Assembly: GCF_036906915.1 (NCBI RefSeq)
Contig: NZ_JBAKHX010000003.1
Span: 158,013-222,012, forward strand
DNA: 64,000 nt
Origin: Phytohabitans sp036906915
GTDB taxonomy: Bacteria > Actinomycetota > Actinomycetes > Mycobacteriales > Micromonosporaceae
Reading direction: 5' to 3'
Of this stretch, positions 20,799-28,507 are shown piece after piece. The translations under genes were made by a program, and so were the position numbers. The notes under the pieces are model-generated. The model saw nothing but the letters and a program-made list of their open reading frames with translations, had not been told where the DNA came from and searched no databases. Position 1 is the stretch's first letter. Every line of letters begins with the position of its first letter.

Positions 20799-22264
20799 GG
20801 TCGGGCCAGGGCCAGCCAGTCGCCTGCCGTCACGTCGGTGTCGGGTGGGACCAGCAGGCGGTCGAGGGTGCCCGGCGACGAAGCGGTCAGGTCCCACACC
20901 GCCCCGCTCGACAGCCGCACCCGGGCCAGCGGCACGCCGGCCAGGTATGCCTGGCCGGGCGACACCAGCCACCGCAGCAGACGCCCCCCGCCGGCGGGAA
21001 TGTTCCACGACAGCGGCACCGTCGGCTCGGGTGACGTGCGTGCGGACACCCGGCGCTGACCGCTGACCGGCACCCAGCGTGCGGCGCCGCGCACCGTCGC
21101 AAGCTCCGGGTCGACGACACGGCGTAACGGCAGCCCCAGCCCGCGCTGGAGCAGGTCGGCCACCGCGGGCATGCGGGATCCGCCGCCCACCAGCAGCGCC
21201 GCGGTGACGTCGTGCACCGGTACCCCCAAGCGGGCGAGCAGGTCGGTGCAGCAGGTCGCCGTGCGGCTGAGCAAGGGTGCGGCCAGCGTCGACAGATCCT
21301 CCTGCGACATCCGGTACGCGGGCGTGTTCGGCATCAGGAAGTCTTCGACCACGGCCGCGTCGCTGAGCTGGTGCTTGACGCGCTGGGCGAAGTCGGTAAC
21401 GGCCATATCCAGCCGCAGGGTCGCCGGTGTCGACGAGCCGGCCGCGGAGGTGAGCGGCGCCAGCCACTGCTGGCCGTCGGTGCTGATGCGCCGGGCGAGC
21501 AGCGCGTCGATGTCGTGACCACCGCAGTCGTCGAGCGCGGCGTGGCCGAGCACCTCGTGCCAGCGAACACCGATGCGCACCAGCGCCGTGTCGAAGGTGC
21601 CGCCACCGAGGTCGTACACGAGCACCAGGTCGCCGGGGCGAAACGGTGCCCCGGCGATCGGTGCGAACGCGGCGGCTACTGGCTCGGGGAGTAGCTCGAT
21701 CGTCTGGAACCCGGCGGCCTCAGCGGCGGCCACCATCCGGGTGCGCCGCACGTCGCTGTGTTGGCTGGCACTCTGCGACAAGTCGCCGCACGCGCGGGTC
21801 CCGGGGCCTGAGAGGCGGCTCCTTTCTTCGTCGCCGCGCTCCTCGGTCCAGTCGCCGCCGGCCCCGAGACCGCCATAACTGGCCGGGACGGTGAGGACCG
21901 CCCGGTGGATTGGTGCCCCGTGGAGGCGTTCCGCCTCGGCGCGCAGCGTGGACAGGACCGCGACGACCTGTTCTACCGGCCGGAACCGCCGAGGGCCCAG
22001 CAGCACAGACGTGTCGTCCGCCAACCCGCGCTTGAACCCGGCGGCGAACGCCTCCGGGTCGGAGCGCTTGCGCCGTTCGGCGAGGGTGCCGACGAGCATC
22101 TGCTGCCCGTCCCAGAAGACCGCGGACGGCCATGTGGCCGCGCCGGTCATCGGCTCGGGCACCAGCACCGTAGTGTCGCCCGTGACCACGGCGGCCGCCG
22201 ACGAGGTGGTGCCGACGTCGACGACCAGGACGGGCGGCGCCGTGCCGTCAGAGGTCCCAGACAT
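20795..22264 (-). CDS. Hsp70-like ATPase with lipoyl-like C-terminal domain (paralogue 1)
   Basis: The 489-residue protein has the actin/Hsp70 nucleotide fold: VLVVDVGTTSSAAAVV at residue ~12, VYDLGGGTFDTALVRIG in the middle, and VGGGSRMPAVADLL near 345. No DnaK substrate-binding domain follows. Instead the last ~90 residues (LSWNIPAGGGRLLRWLVS through VTAGDWLALA) look like a small beta-barrel of biotinyl/lipoyl type. About 40 residues between the first and second lobes (near GLGAGGDWTEERG) are missing from paralogue 2. The start ATG 22264 overlaps the end of paralogue 2, so they are coupled. Role unknown. Confidence 0.78.
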   Translation of the reverse strand: MSGTSDGTAPPVLVVDVGTTSSAAAVVTGDTTVLVPEPMTGAATWPSAVFWDGQQMLVGTLAERRKRSDPEAFAAGFKRGLADDTSVLLGPRRFRPVEQVVAVLSTLRAEAERLHGAPIHRAVLTVPASYGGLGAGGDWTEERGDEERSRLSGPGTRACGDLSQSASQHSDVRRTRMVAAAEAAGFQTIELLPEPVAAAFAPIAGAPFRPGDLVLVYDLGGGTFDTALVRIGVRWHEVLGHAALDDCGGHDIDALLARRISTDGQQWLAPLTSAAGSSTPATLRLDMAVTDFAQRVKHQLSDAAVVEDFLMPNTPAYRMSQEDLSTLAAPLLSRTATCCTDLLARLGVPVHDVTAALLVGGGSRMPAVADLLQRGLGLPLRRVVDPELATVRGAARWVPVSGQRRVSARTSPEPTVPLSWNIPAGGGRLLRWLVSPGQAYLAGVPLARVRLSSGAVWDLTASSPGTLDRLLVPPDTDVTAGDWLALARP

Positions 22265-24305
22265 CGACCACGCTCCGATCATCGGACTCCCACACCGCCA
22301 GCAACTGGCGGGCGTCCGCGCTGAACCCGGCCCGCACCCGCTGCCCTGGCGAGCCCTGCACGCGGAGGACCTCATGGTCGCTGGCCACGTCGTGGACGAC
22401 CAGCACGGCGGTGCCGTCGGCCGTTTCGCCGGCGACGAGGCGCAGCTGACCGTCGGGGCAGGTGGCCGAGGTGGCGAAGGCGTCGGAGCCGCTCCGCGCG
22501 GCGTACCCCGGATTGCGGCGCGTCCACGCGTCGTCGGTGACCTTGTCGAGCCGGTCACCCGTGCGCAGGTCCCACGTGGTGATGGTCGACCGCCGGTATC
22601 GACCGACGACCTTACCCTCGGCCTCGGTGGCGAGCCGCCACTGAGCCTCGTCGACGAGCACGTTCTCAGGCGTGCTCGGGTCGCGGAACCGGGTGGCGAG
22701 CGTGCCGCTTTCGAGCTCCCACACCGAGACCCAGCCGTCCGCGTCCCACGCCACCAGACACAGCCGCCCTTCCGGCCCGACGAACACCTGCCCACCGCGC
22801 GGCGCCGCGTCACCCGGCGGCGGGGTCAGCTCGCCGACCACCGCGCCGTCGTCGACGCCGCGGACCCGCACGTACCGCCCGGCGGCGTCGCACTCGACGA
22901 GTCGCTGCCGGTCGGGCGCGAGCAGCCACGAGCCAACGACGTCGAGCCGCTGCCGGTGCCCCGGCGGCTGCTCGGCCAGCGCCTTCGGTGACTTGGCGGC
23001 GGCTGCCACCAGTACCGGACCGACATGGTCGCCGACGGCGGCGCGATGCGCGAGCAGCGTGCCCGCCTGCGGCGCTATGAGATCGAAAACCCGCTCGTCC
23101 GGCGTGCGCACCTGCGCCACCACCTCGCCCGCCTGATAGGAGTGGCCCTCCGCGACGAGCCAGCGCGACAGCCGCCCGACTGCCCCAGGGATCTCCCACG
23201 ACACCGGCTCGATCCGCCAGCGTGGCCGGTCGGCCGGCACCGTACGGGTGGCCGCACCCACCGACCAGCGTGCGGCACCGCGCGCCACCGCCAGCTCGGG
23301 CTCGGCCGAGGTGCGGATCTGCTGGCCGAGCCCGATGCGCAGGGCAGGCTCGACCATAGGAAGGCGCGCGCCGCCGCCCGCCAGCACGATCGCGGACAGG
23401 TCTTCGGGCGTGGCGCCGGCCTCCTGCACGACGGTCAGGCAGCTGGCCACCAGCCAGCGCAGGGCCGGCTCGGCGAACGCGGCCAGCCAGTCACGGGTCA
23501 GCCGGTATGGCGGGGTGAGCGGGGTCAGGTGGTCGGCGACCTCTTCCGCGTCGGCGAGTTGGTGCTTGAGCCGGCGGGTGAAGTCGATGGCCTCGTAGTA
23601 CGCCCGGAGGCCCGCGTCGTCCGGCGCGGCGAGGAGCGGCTCGATCCACGCCCGGCCCTCGGAGCGCAGGTCGTTGATGAGGAGGGCGTCGAGGTCGTGG
23701 CCGGCGGCCGACGCCTGGTGGGTGAGCTGCGTGGTGTGGTTGCCCCGCACCTGCACGACCGCCGTGGTCCAGGTCGCGCCCAGGTCGCAGACCAGCACCA
23801 GGCCGCCGGCCGGCAGACCGCTGCCGGTCTCTGGGTCGAGGGCGGCGCACACAGCGTCACTGACCAGCTCGACGTCTGGGAATCCGGCCGCCATGCCCGC
23901 CGCCACCAGCACGTCGCGCCGCGGGTCGCCGGGCAGGTAGTCGGCCGGCGTGGTCAGCGTCAGACGGTGGATCGGCGCACCGTACTGCTGCTGCCCCTCG
24001 GTGTGCACGGCCGTGAGGTAGGCGGCGAGCGCCTGCACGCCGGTGACCTCGTGGTTTTCCAGCCACATCGACGCCTGAGCGTCGACTGCCCGGCGGGGAC
24101 CGTCTATGTAGCGCCGGGGAATGGCCCGTTTGCGCCGCTCCGCCGCCGTGCCGACGAGGTATCCGGTGTCGTCGAGGCACACCGACGACGGCCACACGTA
24201 GGTGGCGCCGCCGGGCTCGCGGATAAGGCCGGACCGATCCCCGTCGACGAGCGCGACTCGGGTGCCCGACGTGCCGACGTCGACCACCAGGATCGGCTCG
24301 GCCAT
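22248..24305 (-). CDS. Hsp70-like ATPase with lipoyl-like and WD-type domains (paralogue 2)
   Basis: The 685-residue protein starts at ATG 24305 (ATG 24311 possible) with GAGG upstream. Residues 1-340 form an Hsp70/actin ATPase (ILVVDVGTSGTRVALVDG, LVLVCDLGATWTTAVV, VLAGGGARLPMVEPAL). The phosphate-2 loop is altered (DLGATW where paralogue 1 has DLGGGTF). Residues ~385-450 resemble a biotinyl/lipoyl hammerhead (HSYQAGEVVAQVRTP, VGDHVGPVLVAA). The last ~220 residues have WD-like strands (VSVWELESG, ITTWDLRTG, VVDVWDL), suggesting part of a beta-propeller. This fusion of a chaperone-like ATPase with a propeller suggests a scaffold that holds a partner, but no partner is known. Confidence 0.78.
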   Translation of the reverse strand: MAEPILVVDVGTSGTRVALVDGDRSGLIREPGGATYVWPSSVCLDDTGYLVGTAAERRKRAIPRRYIDGPRRAVDAQASMWLENHEVTGVQALAAYLTAVHTEGQQQYGAPIHRLTLTTPADYLPGDPRRDVLVAAGMAAGFPDVELVSDAVCAALDPETGSGLPAGGLVLVCDLGATWTTAVVQVRGNHTTQLTHQASAAGHDLDALLINDLRSEGRAWIEPLLAAPDDAGLRAYYEAIDFTRRLKHQLADAEEVADHLTPLTPPYRLTRDWLAAFAEPALRWLVASCLTVVQEAGATPEDLSAIVLAGGGARLPMVEPALRIGLGQQIRTSAEPELAVARGAARWSVGAATRTVPADRPRWRIEPVSWEIPGAVGRLSRWLVAEGHSYQAGEVVAQVRTPDERVFDLIAPQAGTLLAHRAAVGDHVGPVLVAAAAKSPKALAEQPPGHRQRLDVVGSWLLAPDRQRLVECDAAGRYVRVRGVDDGAVVGELTPPPGDAAPRGGQVFVGPEGRLCLVAWDADGWVSVWELESGTLATRFRDPSTPENVLVDEAQWRLATEAEGKVVGRYRRSTITTWDLRTGDRLDKVTDDAWTRRNPGYAARSGSDAFATSATCPDGQLRLVAGETADGTAVLVVHDVASDHEVLRVQGSPGQRVRAGFSADARQLLAVWESDDRSVVDVWDL

Positions 24306-24519
24306 GGGCATACCTCGCGCATCGCTCGAAGGAGGTTTCCGCTTAGTCTCGACGAGTCTGGCACCTCCGTCCACCCTCCGGTGACCCACCGCATTGGTCA
24401 TCTGCCACTTCTGAATCCACCCGAAACAATGTGGTAACAATCAATGCGCCAATCCGATCGGGGCGCCGCTCCGAACTACCTATGTGCACGCGACGCTAAG
24501 GGGCGGGAGGCTGTCTGGC

Positions 24520-25146
24520 ATGAGTGACGGCGGAAACGACGCGGCCCGCCGGGCCGACCATCTTTCGGCCGTGCCGACGCCGCCCCCTGACCCGGCTGCC
24601 GAGGCCGACACCCTCCTGCGTGCGGTGGCGCGTGGCGACGAGGCGGCGTTCACCCGGCTCTACGAGCTGGTCGCGCCCCGGGTGTACGGGCTCGTGCGCC
24701 GGGTACTACGTGACCCCGCACAGGCCGAAGAGGTGGCACAGGAGGTGCTGGTGGAGGTGTGGCGCACCGCGACCCGGTACGACCCCGCACGCGGATCGGC
24801 CACGTCGTGGATCTTCACGATCACACACCGCCGGGCGGTCGACCGGGTGCGGTCCGAGCAGGCCGGAGCCGAACGCATCCGCAAGCTCGCCGCCACCTCC
24901 GCCGAGACGCCGTACGACGAGGTGGTCGACCAGGCCACCGTGCACCTGGAGCAGCAGCAGGTGCGGCGGTGCCTGCAGGGCCTCACCGGCCTGCAACGCG
25001 AGGCGATCACCCTCGCCTACTACGAGGGCTATACGTACCGCGAGGTCGCGCAGCTTCTCGACACCGCGTTACCGACGATCAAAACACGAATGCGCGACGG
25101 ACTGATCCGCCTGCGCGACTGCCTGGGTGTGGGGGCGGTCGCATGA
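24520..25146 (+). CDS. sigK: SigK-type ECF sigma factor
   Basis: This 208-residue sigma factor starts at ATG 24520 with GGGAGG upstream. Region 2 reads RVYGLVRRVLRDPAQAEEVAQEVLVEVWR and ATSWIFTITHRRAVDRVR. Region 4 reads LTGLQREAITLAYYEGYTYREVAQLLDTALPTIKTRMRDGL, typical of the SigK/SigL group. The anti-sigma gene rskA lies downstream but is separated by two copies of a repeat element, each holding a small frame. The sigma stop overlaps the first small start (ATGA), so coupling to rskA may pass through these small frames. Confidence 0.88.
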   Translation: MSDGGNDAARRADHLSAVPTPPPDPAAEADTLLRAVARGDEAAFTRLYELVAPRVYGLVRRVLRDPAQAEEVAQEVLVEVWRTATRYDPARGSATSWIFTITHRRAVDRVRSEQAGAERIRKLAATSAETPYDEVVDQATVHLEQQQVRRCLQGLTGLQREAITLAYYEGYTYREVAQLLDTALPTIKTRMRDGLIRLRDCLGVGAVA

Positions 25147-25229
25147 CTGTGCTAACTGGCGCTCGCCTTCGCTCGCGCGGGTTGGTGCGCTCCCTGCGCT
25201 TTGCCGCGGCTGCGGGAGGCGGCGCATGA
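25143..25229 (+). CDS. Small ORF in repeat element, copy 1 (28 aa)
   Basis: The frame starts at ATG 25143, overlapping the sigK stop, and ends at TGA 25227-25229, overlapping the ATG of the next small frame. The product starts M-T-V-L-T-G-A-R-L-R-S-R-G and ends A-A-A-G-G-G-A. It is the 14-codon-deleted version of the frames at 25226 and 42854. The deletion is 42 bases and so keeps frame. It may be read only to carry ribosomes through to rskA. Confidence 0.4.
   Translation: MTVLTGARLRSRGLVRSLRFAAAAGGGA
25157..25229 (+). repeat. Junction repeat element, copy 1 (73 bp, internally deleted)
   Basis: This copy begins TGGCGCTCGCCTTCGCTCGC and ends GGGAGGCGGCGCATGA. Compared with the two 115-bp copies it lacks 42 bp in the middle. 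It stands in direct tandem with copy 2 between sigK and rskA. Confidence 0.9.
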
Positions 25230-25354
25230 CTGAGCTGGTTGGCGCTCGCCTGCGCTCGCGCGGGTCATGCGCCCCGAAGCCTCCCTGTAGCCGCCAGCCG
25301 CTTCGGTCGCTGCGCTCTCTACGCTTTGTGGCGGCTGCGGGAGGCGGCGCATGA
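25226..25354 (+). CDS. Small ORF in repeat element, copy 2 (42 aa)
   Basis: The frame starts at ATG 25226 and its TGA overlaps the rskA ATG at 25351. The product begins M-T-E-L-V-G-A-R-L-R-S-R-G-S-C-A, contains K-P-P-C-S-R-Q, and ends A-A-A-G-G-G-A. It is nearly identical to the frame at 42854. GGGAGG within its last codons serves as the ribosome-binding site of rskA. Confidence 0.4.
   Translation: MTELVGARLRSRGSCAPKPPCSRQPLRSLRSLRFVAAAGGGA
25240..25354 (+). repeat. Junction repeat element, copy 2 (115 bp)
   Basis: This full-length copy begins TGGCGCTCGCC and ends at the ATGA that is the rskA start codon. It is very similar to the copy at 42868-42982, which abuts another sigma-factor gene. 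Confidence 0.92.
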
Positions 25355-26088
25355 CCGACGTTCACGCATTGGCTGGGGCGTACGTGCTGCACGCCTTGAC
25401 CGACATTGAACGCGCCTCGTTCGCGCGGCACCTGTCCGAGTGCGAGGCGTGCGCCACCGAGGTGGCCGAGCTTCAGGAGACGGCGGCGCGGCTCGCCGAC
25501 GGCACATGGTCGGTGCCGCCGCCGCAACTGCGCGACAAGGTACTGGCGGAGGTGCGCCGCACGCGCCAGGTGCCGCCCGGACAGCCGGACCGCGAGGCCA
25601 CGCCGGCGCTGCGCCGCTGGCGGCGGCGCACGGCGGCGGCGGTCGCCGCTGGCATCATCGCCGCGGCCGCTGGCACGGCTTCGTTCGTGGCTCAGGAGCA
25701 GCGGGTACGCGATCAGCGCGCCACCGCGGCGGCGGCGCGCGCCGAAGCGGCGCGTATCGAGGCGGTGCTCGGCGCACCGGACGCCCGGCTGCGCACCGGC
25801 ACGCTGAGCAGCGGCGGCCGGGTGACCATGGTGCTTTCCGACAGCCGCGACGAGGGCGTCGTCGTGCTCGCCGGCGTGGCGCCACCGGGGCCCGGCAAGA
25901 CCTACCAGCTCTGGGCGATCGACGCGGGCGGCCCGGAGTCGATGGGCGTGGTGGATTCCGGTGCCGCGGACGCCACGCAGATCGTCAGTGGCGTCCGCGG
26001 CATGCAGACCCTCGGCGTGACGCTGGAGCCCGCGCCCGGATCGAAGACCCCCACGCTGCCACCTTTGGCGACCGTGGCGGTCGCCTGA
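25351..26088 (+). CDS. rskA: Zinc-type anti-sigma-K factor
   Basis: The 245-residue membrane protein has an N-terminal anti-sigma domain (residues 1-75) with the zinc motif H-x3-C-x2-C in ARHLSECEACATE. One transmembrane helix is near 95-115 (AAAVAAGIIAAAAGTASFVA), and the extracytoplasmic RskA domain includes VVLAGVAPPGPGKTYQLWAID and ends in VTLEPAPGSKTP. It binds SigK in the cytoplasm and releases it on a signal through regulated proteolysis. Its start codon lies at the end of a repeat element, so its translation depends on sequences supplied by that element. Confidence 0.9.
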   Translation: MTDVHALAGAYVLHALTDIERASFARHLSECEACATEVAELQETAARLADGTWSVPPPQLRDKVLAEVRRTRQVPPGQPDREATPALRRWRRRTAAAVAAGIIAAAAGTASFVAQEQRVRDQRATAAAARAEAARIEAVLGAPDARLRTGTLSSGGRVTMVLSDSRDEGVVVLAGVAPPGPGKTYQLWAIDAGGPESMGVVDSGAADATQIVSGVRGMQTLGVTLEPAPGSKTPTLPPLATVAVA

Positions 26089-26092
26089 CGCG

Positions 26093-26521
26093 CTACGAGG
26101 TGGGCTCGGCGGCGTAGATCGCCTCGGCGAACTCGTGCAGCGAGTGTTCGTCGAGGCGCACCGCCAGGTCCGCTTCGCTGATCATGCCGATCAGCCGTCG
26201 GTTCTCCATGACCGGCAGCCGGCGGATCTTGTTCTGCTGCATGAGCCGCAGCACCTCGCTCTGGTCGGCGTTGGCCTCCACCCAGATCGGCGTGCCCTGC
26301 GCCATTTCCCGCGCGGTCATCGACCGCGGGTCGCCTCCCTGGGCGATACAGCGGACCACGATGTCGCGATCCGTGATGATGCCCTGCAGGCGGTCGTTTG
26401 CCCCGCAGATCGGCAGCGCGCCCACCTTCAGGTCCCGCATCATGCGAGCGGCGGTCTCGAGCGTCTCGTTCTCGTTGACGCACTCCGCGCCCGAGTGCAT
26501 GATCTCGCGAGCAGTGCTCAT
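26093..26521 (-). CDS. Tandem CBS-domain protein
   Basis: The 142-residue protein has two CBS domains and little else. The first begins REIMHSGAECVNENETLETAARMMRDLKVGALPI; the second contains WVEANADQSEVLRLMQQNKIRRLPVMENRRLIGMIS. This matches the small actinobacterial CBS proteins such as Hrp1 of mycobacteria, which bind adenine nucleotides and rise under hypoxia or dormancy. The ATG at 26521 is preceded by GGAGGT. It is convergent with rskA, four bases apart. Confidence 0.88.
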   Translation of the reverse strand: MSTAREIMHSGAECVNENETLETAARMMRDLKVGALPICGANDRLQGIITDRDIVVRCIAQGGDPRSMTAREMAQGTPIWVEANADQSEVLRLMQQNKIRRLPVMENRRLIGMISEADLAVRLDEHSLHEFAEAIYAAEPTS

Positions 26522-26693
26522 GGTGACCTCCTCATGCTGCACCTTGTGCTCACCGTATCCGCCCTGTTCAGAGCCGTCCCGGCAACGCGAAGATCTGTCG
26601 AAAGGCAGGTATGTCGGGTGCCGTTCGTGCACTGCGGCGGGCCACCCGCGTCCGTACGGTCGACGGCGCGCGCCCCGCGCCGATGCGCACGTC

Positions 26694-26750
26694 GATCAAG
26701 GGCAAACGCACGTGGTTTAGAGATCGAACCACGTGCGTTTGCCCTTGATC
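26694..26750. repeat. 57-bp palindromic repeat, copy C
   Basis: This is the most perfect copy: 24-base arms (start GATCAAGGGCAAACG, inner end CACGTGGTT) around a 9-base loop. CCTTGATC follows 12 bases beyond the right arm. It lies in a 314-bp gene-free stretch (26522-26835) between the 5' end of the CBS gene and the 3' end of the kinase gene. Nothing else was recognised in that stretch. Confidence 0.95.
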
Positions 26751-26835
26751 AATCGGAAAGGCCTTGATCGGCGCCTCACGCGCCGCGCGGCGGCGCGGGC
26801 GGAAGACGCTGCCGGGTGGTGAGGGCTTGGTCGGG

Positions 26836-28419
26836 TCAGAGGCCCAAGGGGATGATCTGCTTGGACAGTAGGTGGCCGTCGCGGAAGCAGAGTTGGTAGA
26901 CGTCGAGTTGGGCGTTCAGGATCTCGCCGTGGGAGCGGTAGTACTGGCACGTCGCGCCGGCCGGTTCGTCGCGCGTGGGCGGGTCGAGCATCTCGCGGCG
27001 AGGGAGCACCCGTTCCACGGCGGCCAGGTCCTGGCCGGTGGTCAGCGCGGCGTAGTCGCGAGGTGAGAGCACCGCGCTGGTGGTCGCGTACACGTAGTAC
27101 CCGACCGCCACCGCCCCGAGCACCGCACCGATCCCCGCCGGCACCGCTACGGCCGTGACCAGGCCTCGCCGGGCCCGGAGTTGGGCGAGCCGGCGCCGGT
27201 CGGCGGAGGCGGTCTCGACCGGTGCGGGTGTGACGGTGCCGCCCGCGTACGGCATGCGGGCCGTCACCCGGAAGCCGCCGTCCGACGTGGGGCCCGTGTC
27301 GAAGGCGCCGCCCGTCAGGCGTACCCGCTCGCGCAGTCCGGCGAGCCCCTGCCCGCCACCTGCTGCCGGCCCGGGAGCAGCGTCGTCGGGCGCTCGGGCC
27401 GACCCCGTGCCGCGGAAGGTGCCCGGAAGCGAGCCGGCGGTGCGGAAGGTGCTTGGGAGTGGGCCGGCGGGTGGGGGTGCGTTGCGGACGGTGACCGTGA
27501 CGTCGGTGTCGGTGTGGTGGATGTCGACGGTCACGGCGGCGCCGGGCGCGTACTTGTTGGCGTTGGTCAGGGCCTCCTGTACCAGCCGGTGGACGGCGCG
27601 GTCGACCATCGGCGGGATCGGGCTGGAGGGGGGAGTCGTCGCGAGGTCGACTGCCATGCCGGAGTCCTTGGCGCGGCGTACCAGTTCGGTGACGTCTTCG
27701 TCGACGGGGCGCGTTGGTGCGGGCGAAGTGTCGTCGCGGAGTACGCCGATGATCTCGCGGAGGCGTTCGGTGGCGGCGCCGGCGCTGGCTCGCAGGGACG
27801 CGGCGGCCGCTTGGTGGCGTTCGTCCAGGTCGGGTGCGATTTCGAGGGCTCCGGCGCGCAGCGCGATGAGGCTCAGCTCGTGGCCGAGCGAGTCGTGCAT
27901 GTCTTCGGCGATCCTGGTGCGCTCGCGCAGGCGCACCTGGTCGGCGAGGATGCGCTGCTCGCGTTCGAGCTGCTCGGCGTGCTCCCAGCCGGCGGCGACG
28001 AGGTCGAGCTGCTGCCGGCGGTACCGGCCGATGAGCCACGGGAAGAGACCGGCGTACACGAGCACGCCGGCCAGCGACGCCCAGGTGAGGAAGCCGCCGC
28101 GGAGTAGGACGTACGGCGAGACCAGCACGACGATGGCCGCGAACCCGATGGCGGCGGGCCGGATGCTGGCCATCCGCCGGCCGACGAGGTAGCTGATCAC
28201 GGGTAGGGCGAACGAGAAGTTGCCGTCGATGGCGGTGAGCGAGACCGTGATGAACAGCGACGCGAGCGGGTACCGGCGGCTCACGGCGACGGCGGCACCG
28301 AGCCCGGCCAGCCCGATCAGGAGCAGCCAGAACGGGTACGCGTTGTGGCCCGGCCAGGCGTATGCGACGGGGATGGCGAAGAGGGCCCAGAGCCCGATGT
28401 CCGTCACCAGCCGCCGCAT
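26836..28419 (-). CDS. Sensor histidine kinase with extra C-terminal extracytoplasmic domain
   Basis: The 527-residue protein has about five N-terminal membrane helices, then the HisKA_3 motif RIAEDMHDSLGHELSLIALRAG and an HATPase with N box LVQEALTNANKYAPG and G box GGGQGLAGLRERV. A ~35-residue Pro/Ser/Thr insert with a duplicated S-T-F-R/G-T-F-R unit lies in the ATP lid. After the kinase, a further transmembrane helix (VAVPAGIGAVLGAVAVGYYVY) leads to ~85 residues predicted outside, with LTTGQDLAAVERVLP and two cysteines, similar to SmpA/BamE-type folds. The start is leaderless. The likely partner is the regulator at 30768. Confidence 0.82.
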   Translation of the reverse strand: MRRLVTDIGLWALFAIPVAYAWPGHNAYPFWLLLIGLAGLGAAVAVSRRYPLASLFITVSLTAIDGNFSFALPVISYLVGRRMASIRPAAIGFAAIVVLVSPYVLLRGGFLTWASLAGVLVYAGLFPWLIGRYRRQQLDLVAAGWEHAEQLEREQRILADQVRLRERTRIAEDMHDSLGHELSLIALRAGALEIAPDLDERHQAAAASLRASAGAATERLREIIGVLRDDTSPAPTRPVDEDVTELVRRAKDSGMAVDLATTPPSSPIPPMVDRAVHRLVQEALTNANKYAPGAAVTVDIHHTDTDVTVTVRNAPPPAGPLPSTFRTAGSLPGTFRGTGSARAPDDAAPGPAAGGGQGLAGLRERVRLTGGAFDTGPTSDGGFRVTARMPYAGGTVTPAPVETASADRRRLAQLRARRGLVTAVAVPAGIGAVLGAVAVGYYVYATTSAVLSPRDYAALTTGQDLAAVERVLPRREMLDPPTRDEPAGATCQYYRSHGEILNAQLDVYQLCFRDGHLLSKQIIPLGL

Positions 28420-28425
28420 ATCAAG

Positions 28426-28431
28426 ACCGTA
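28426..28431 (-). promoter_or_regulatory. -10 element of a leaderless promoter (kinase gene)
   Basis: On the minus strand TACGGT is followed by 6 bases and then the kinase ATG at 28419. The 88-bp space to the divergent ctpE-like gene therefore holds two back-to-back leaderless promoters. Confidence 0.45.
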
Positions 28432-28494
28432 ACCTGCCGAAAGTGGGTGCTGGCTAACATCCTTTGGCCGGTGCGGGCGCCCTGTGGTGTCGCC

Positions 28495-28500
28495 TAACGT
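28495..28500 (+). promoter_or_regulatory. -10 element of a leaderless promoter (P-type ATPase gene)
   Basis: TAACGT ends 7 bases before ATG 28508. No Shine-Dalgarno sequence lies between. Confidence 0.45.
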
Positions 28501-28507
28501 CGCCAGC

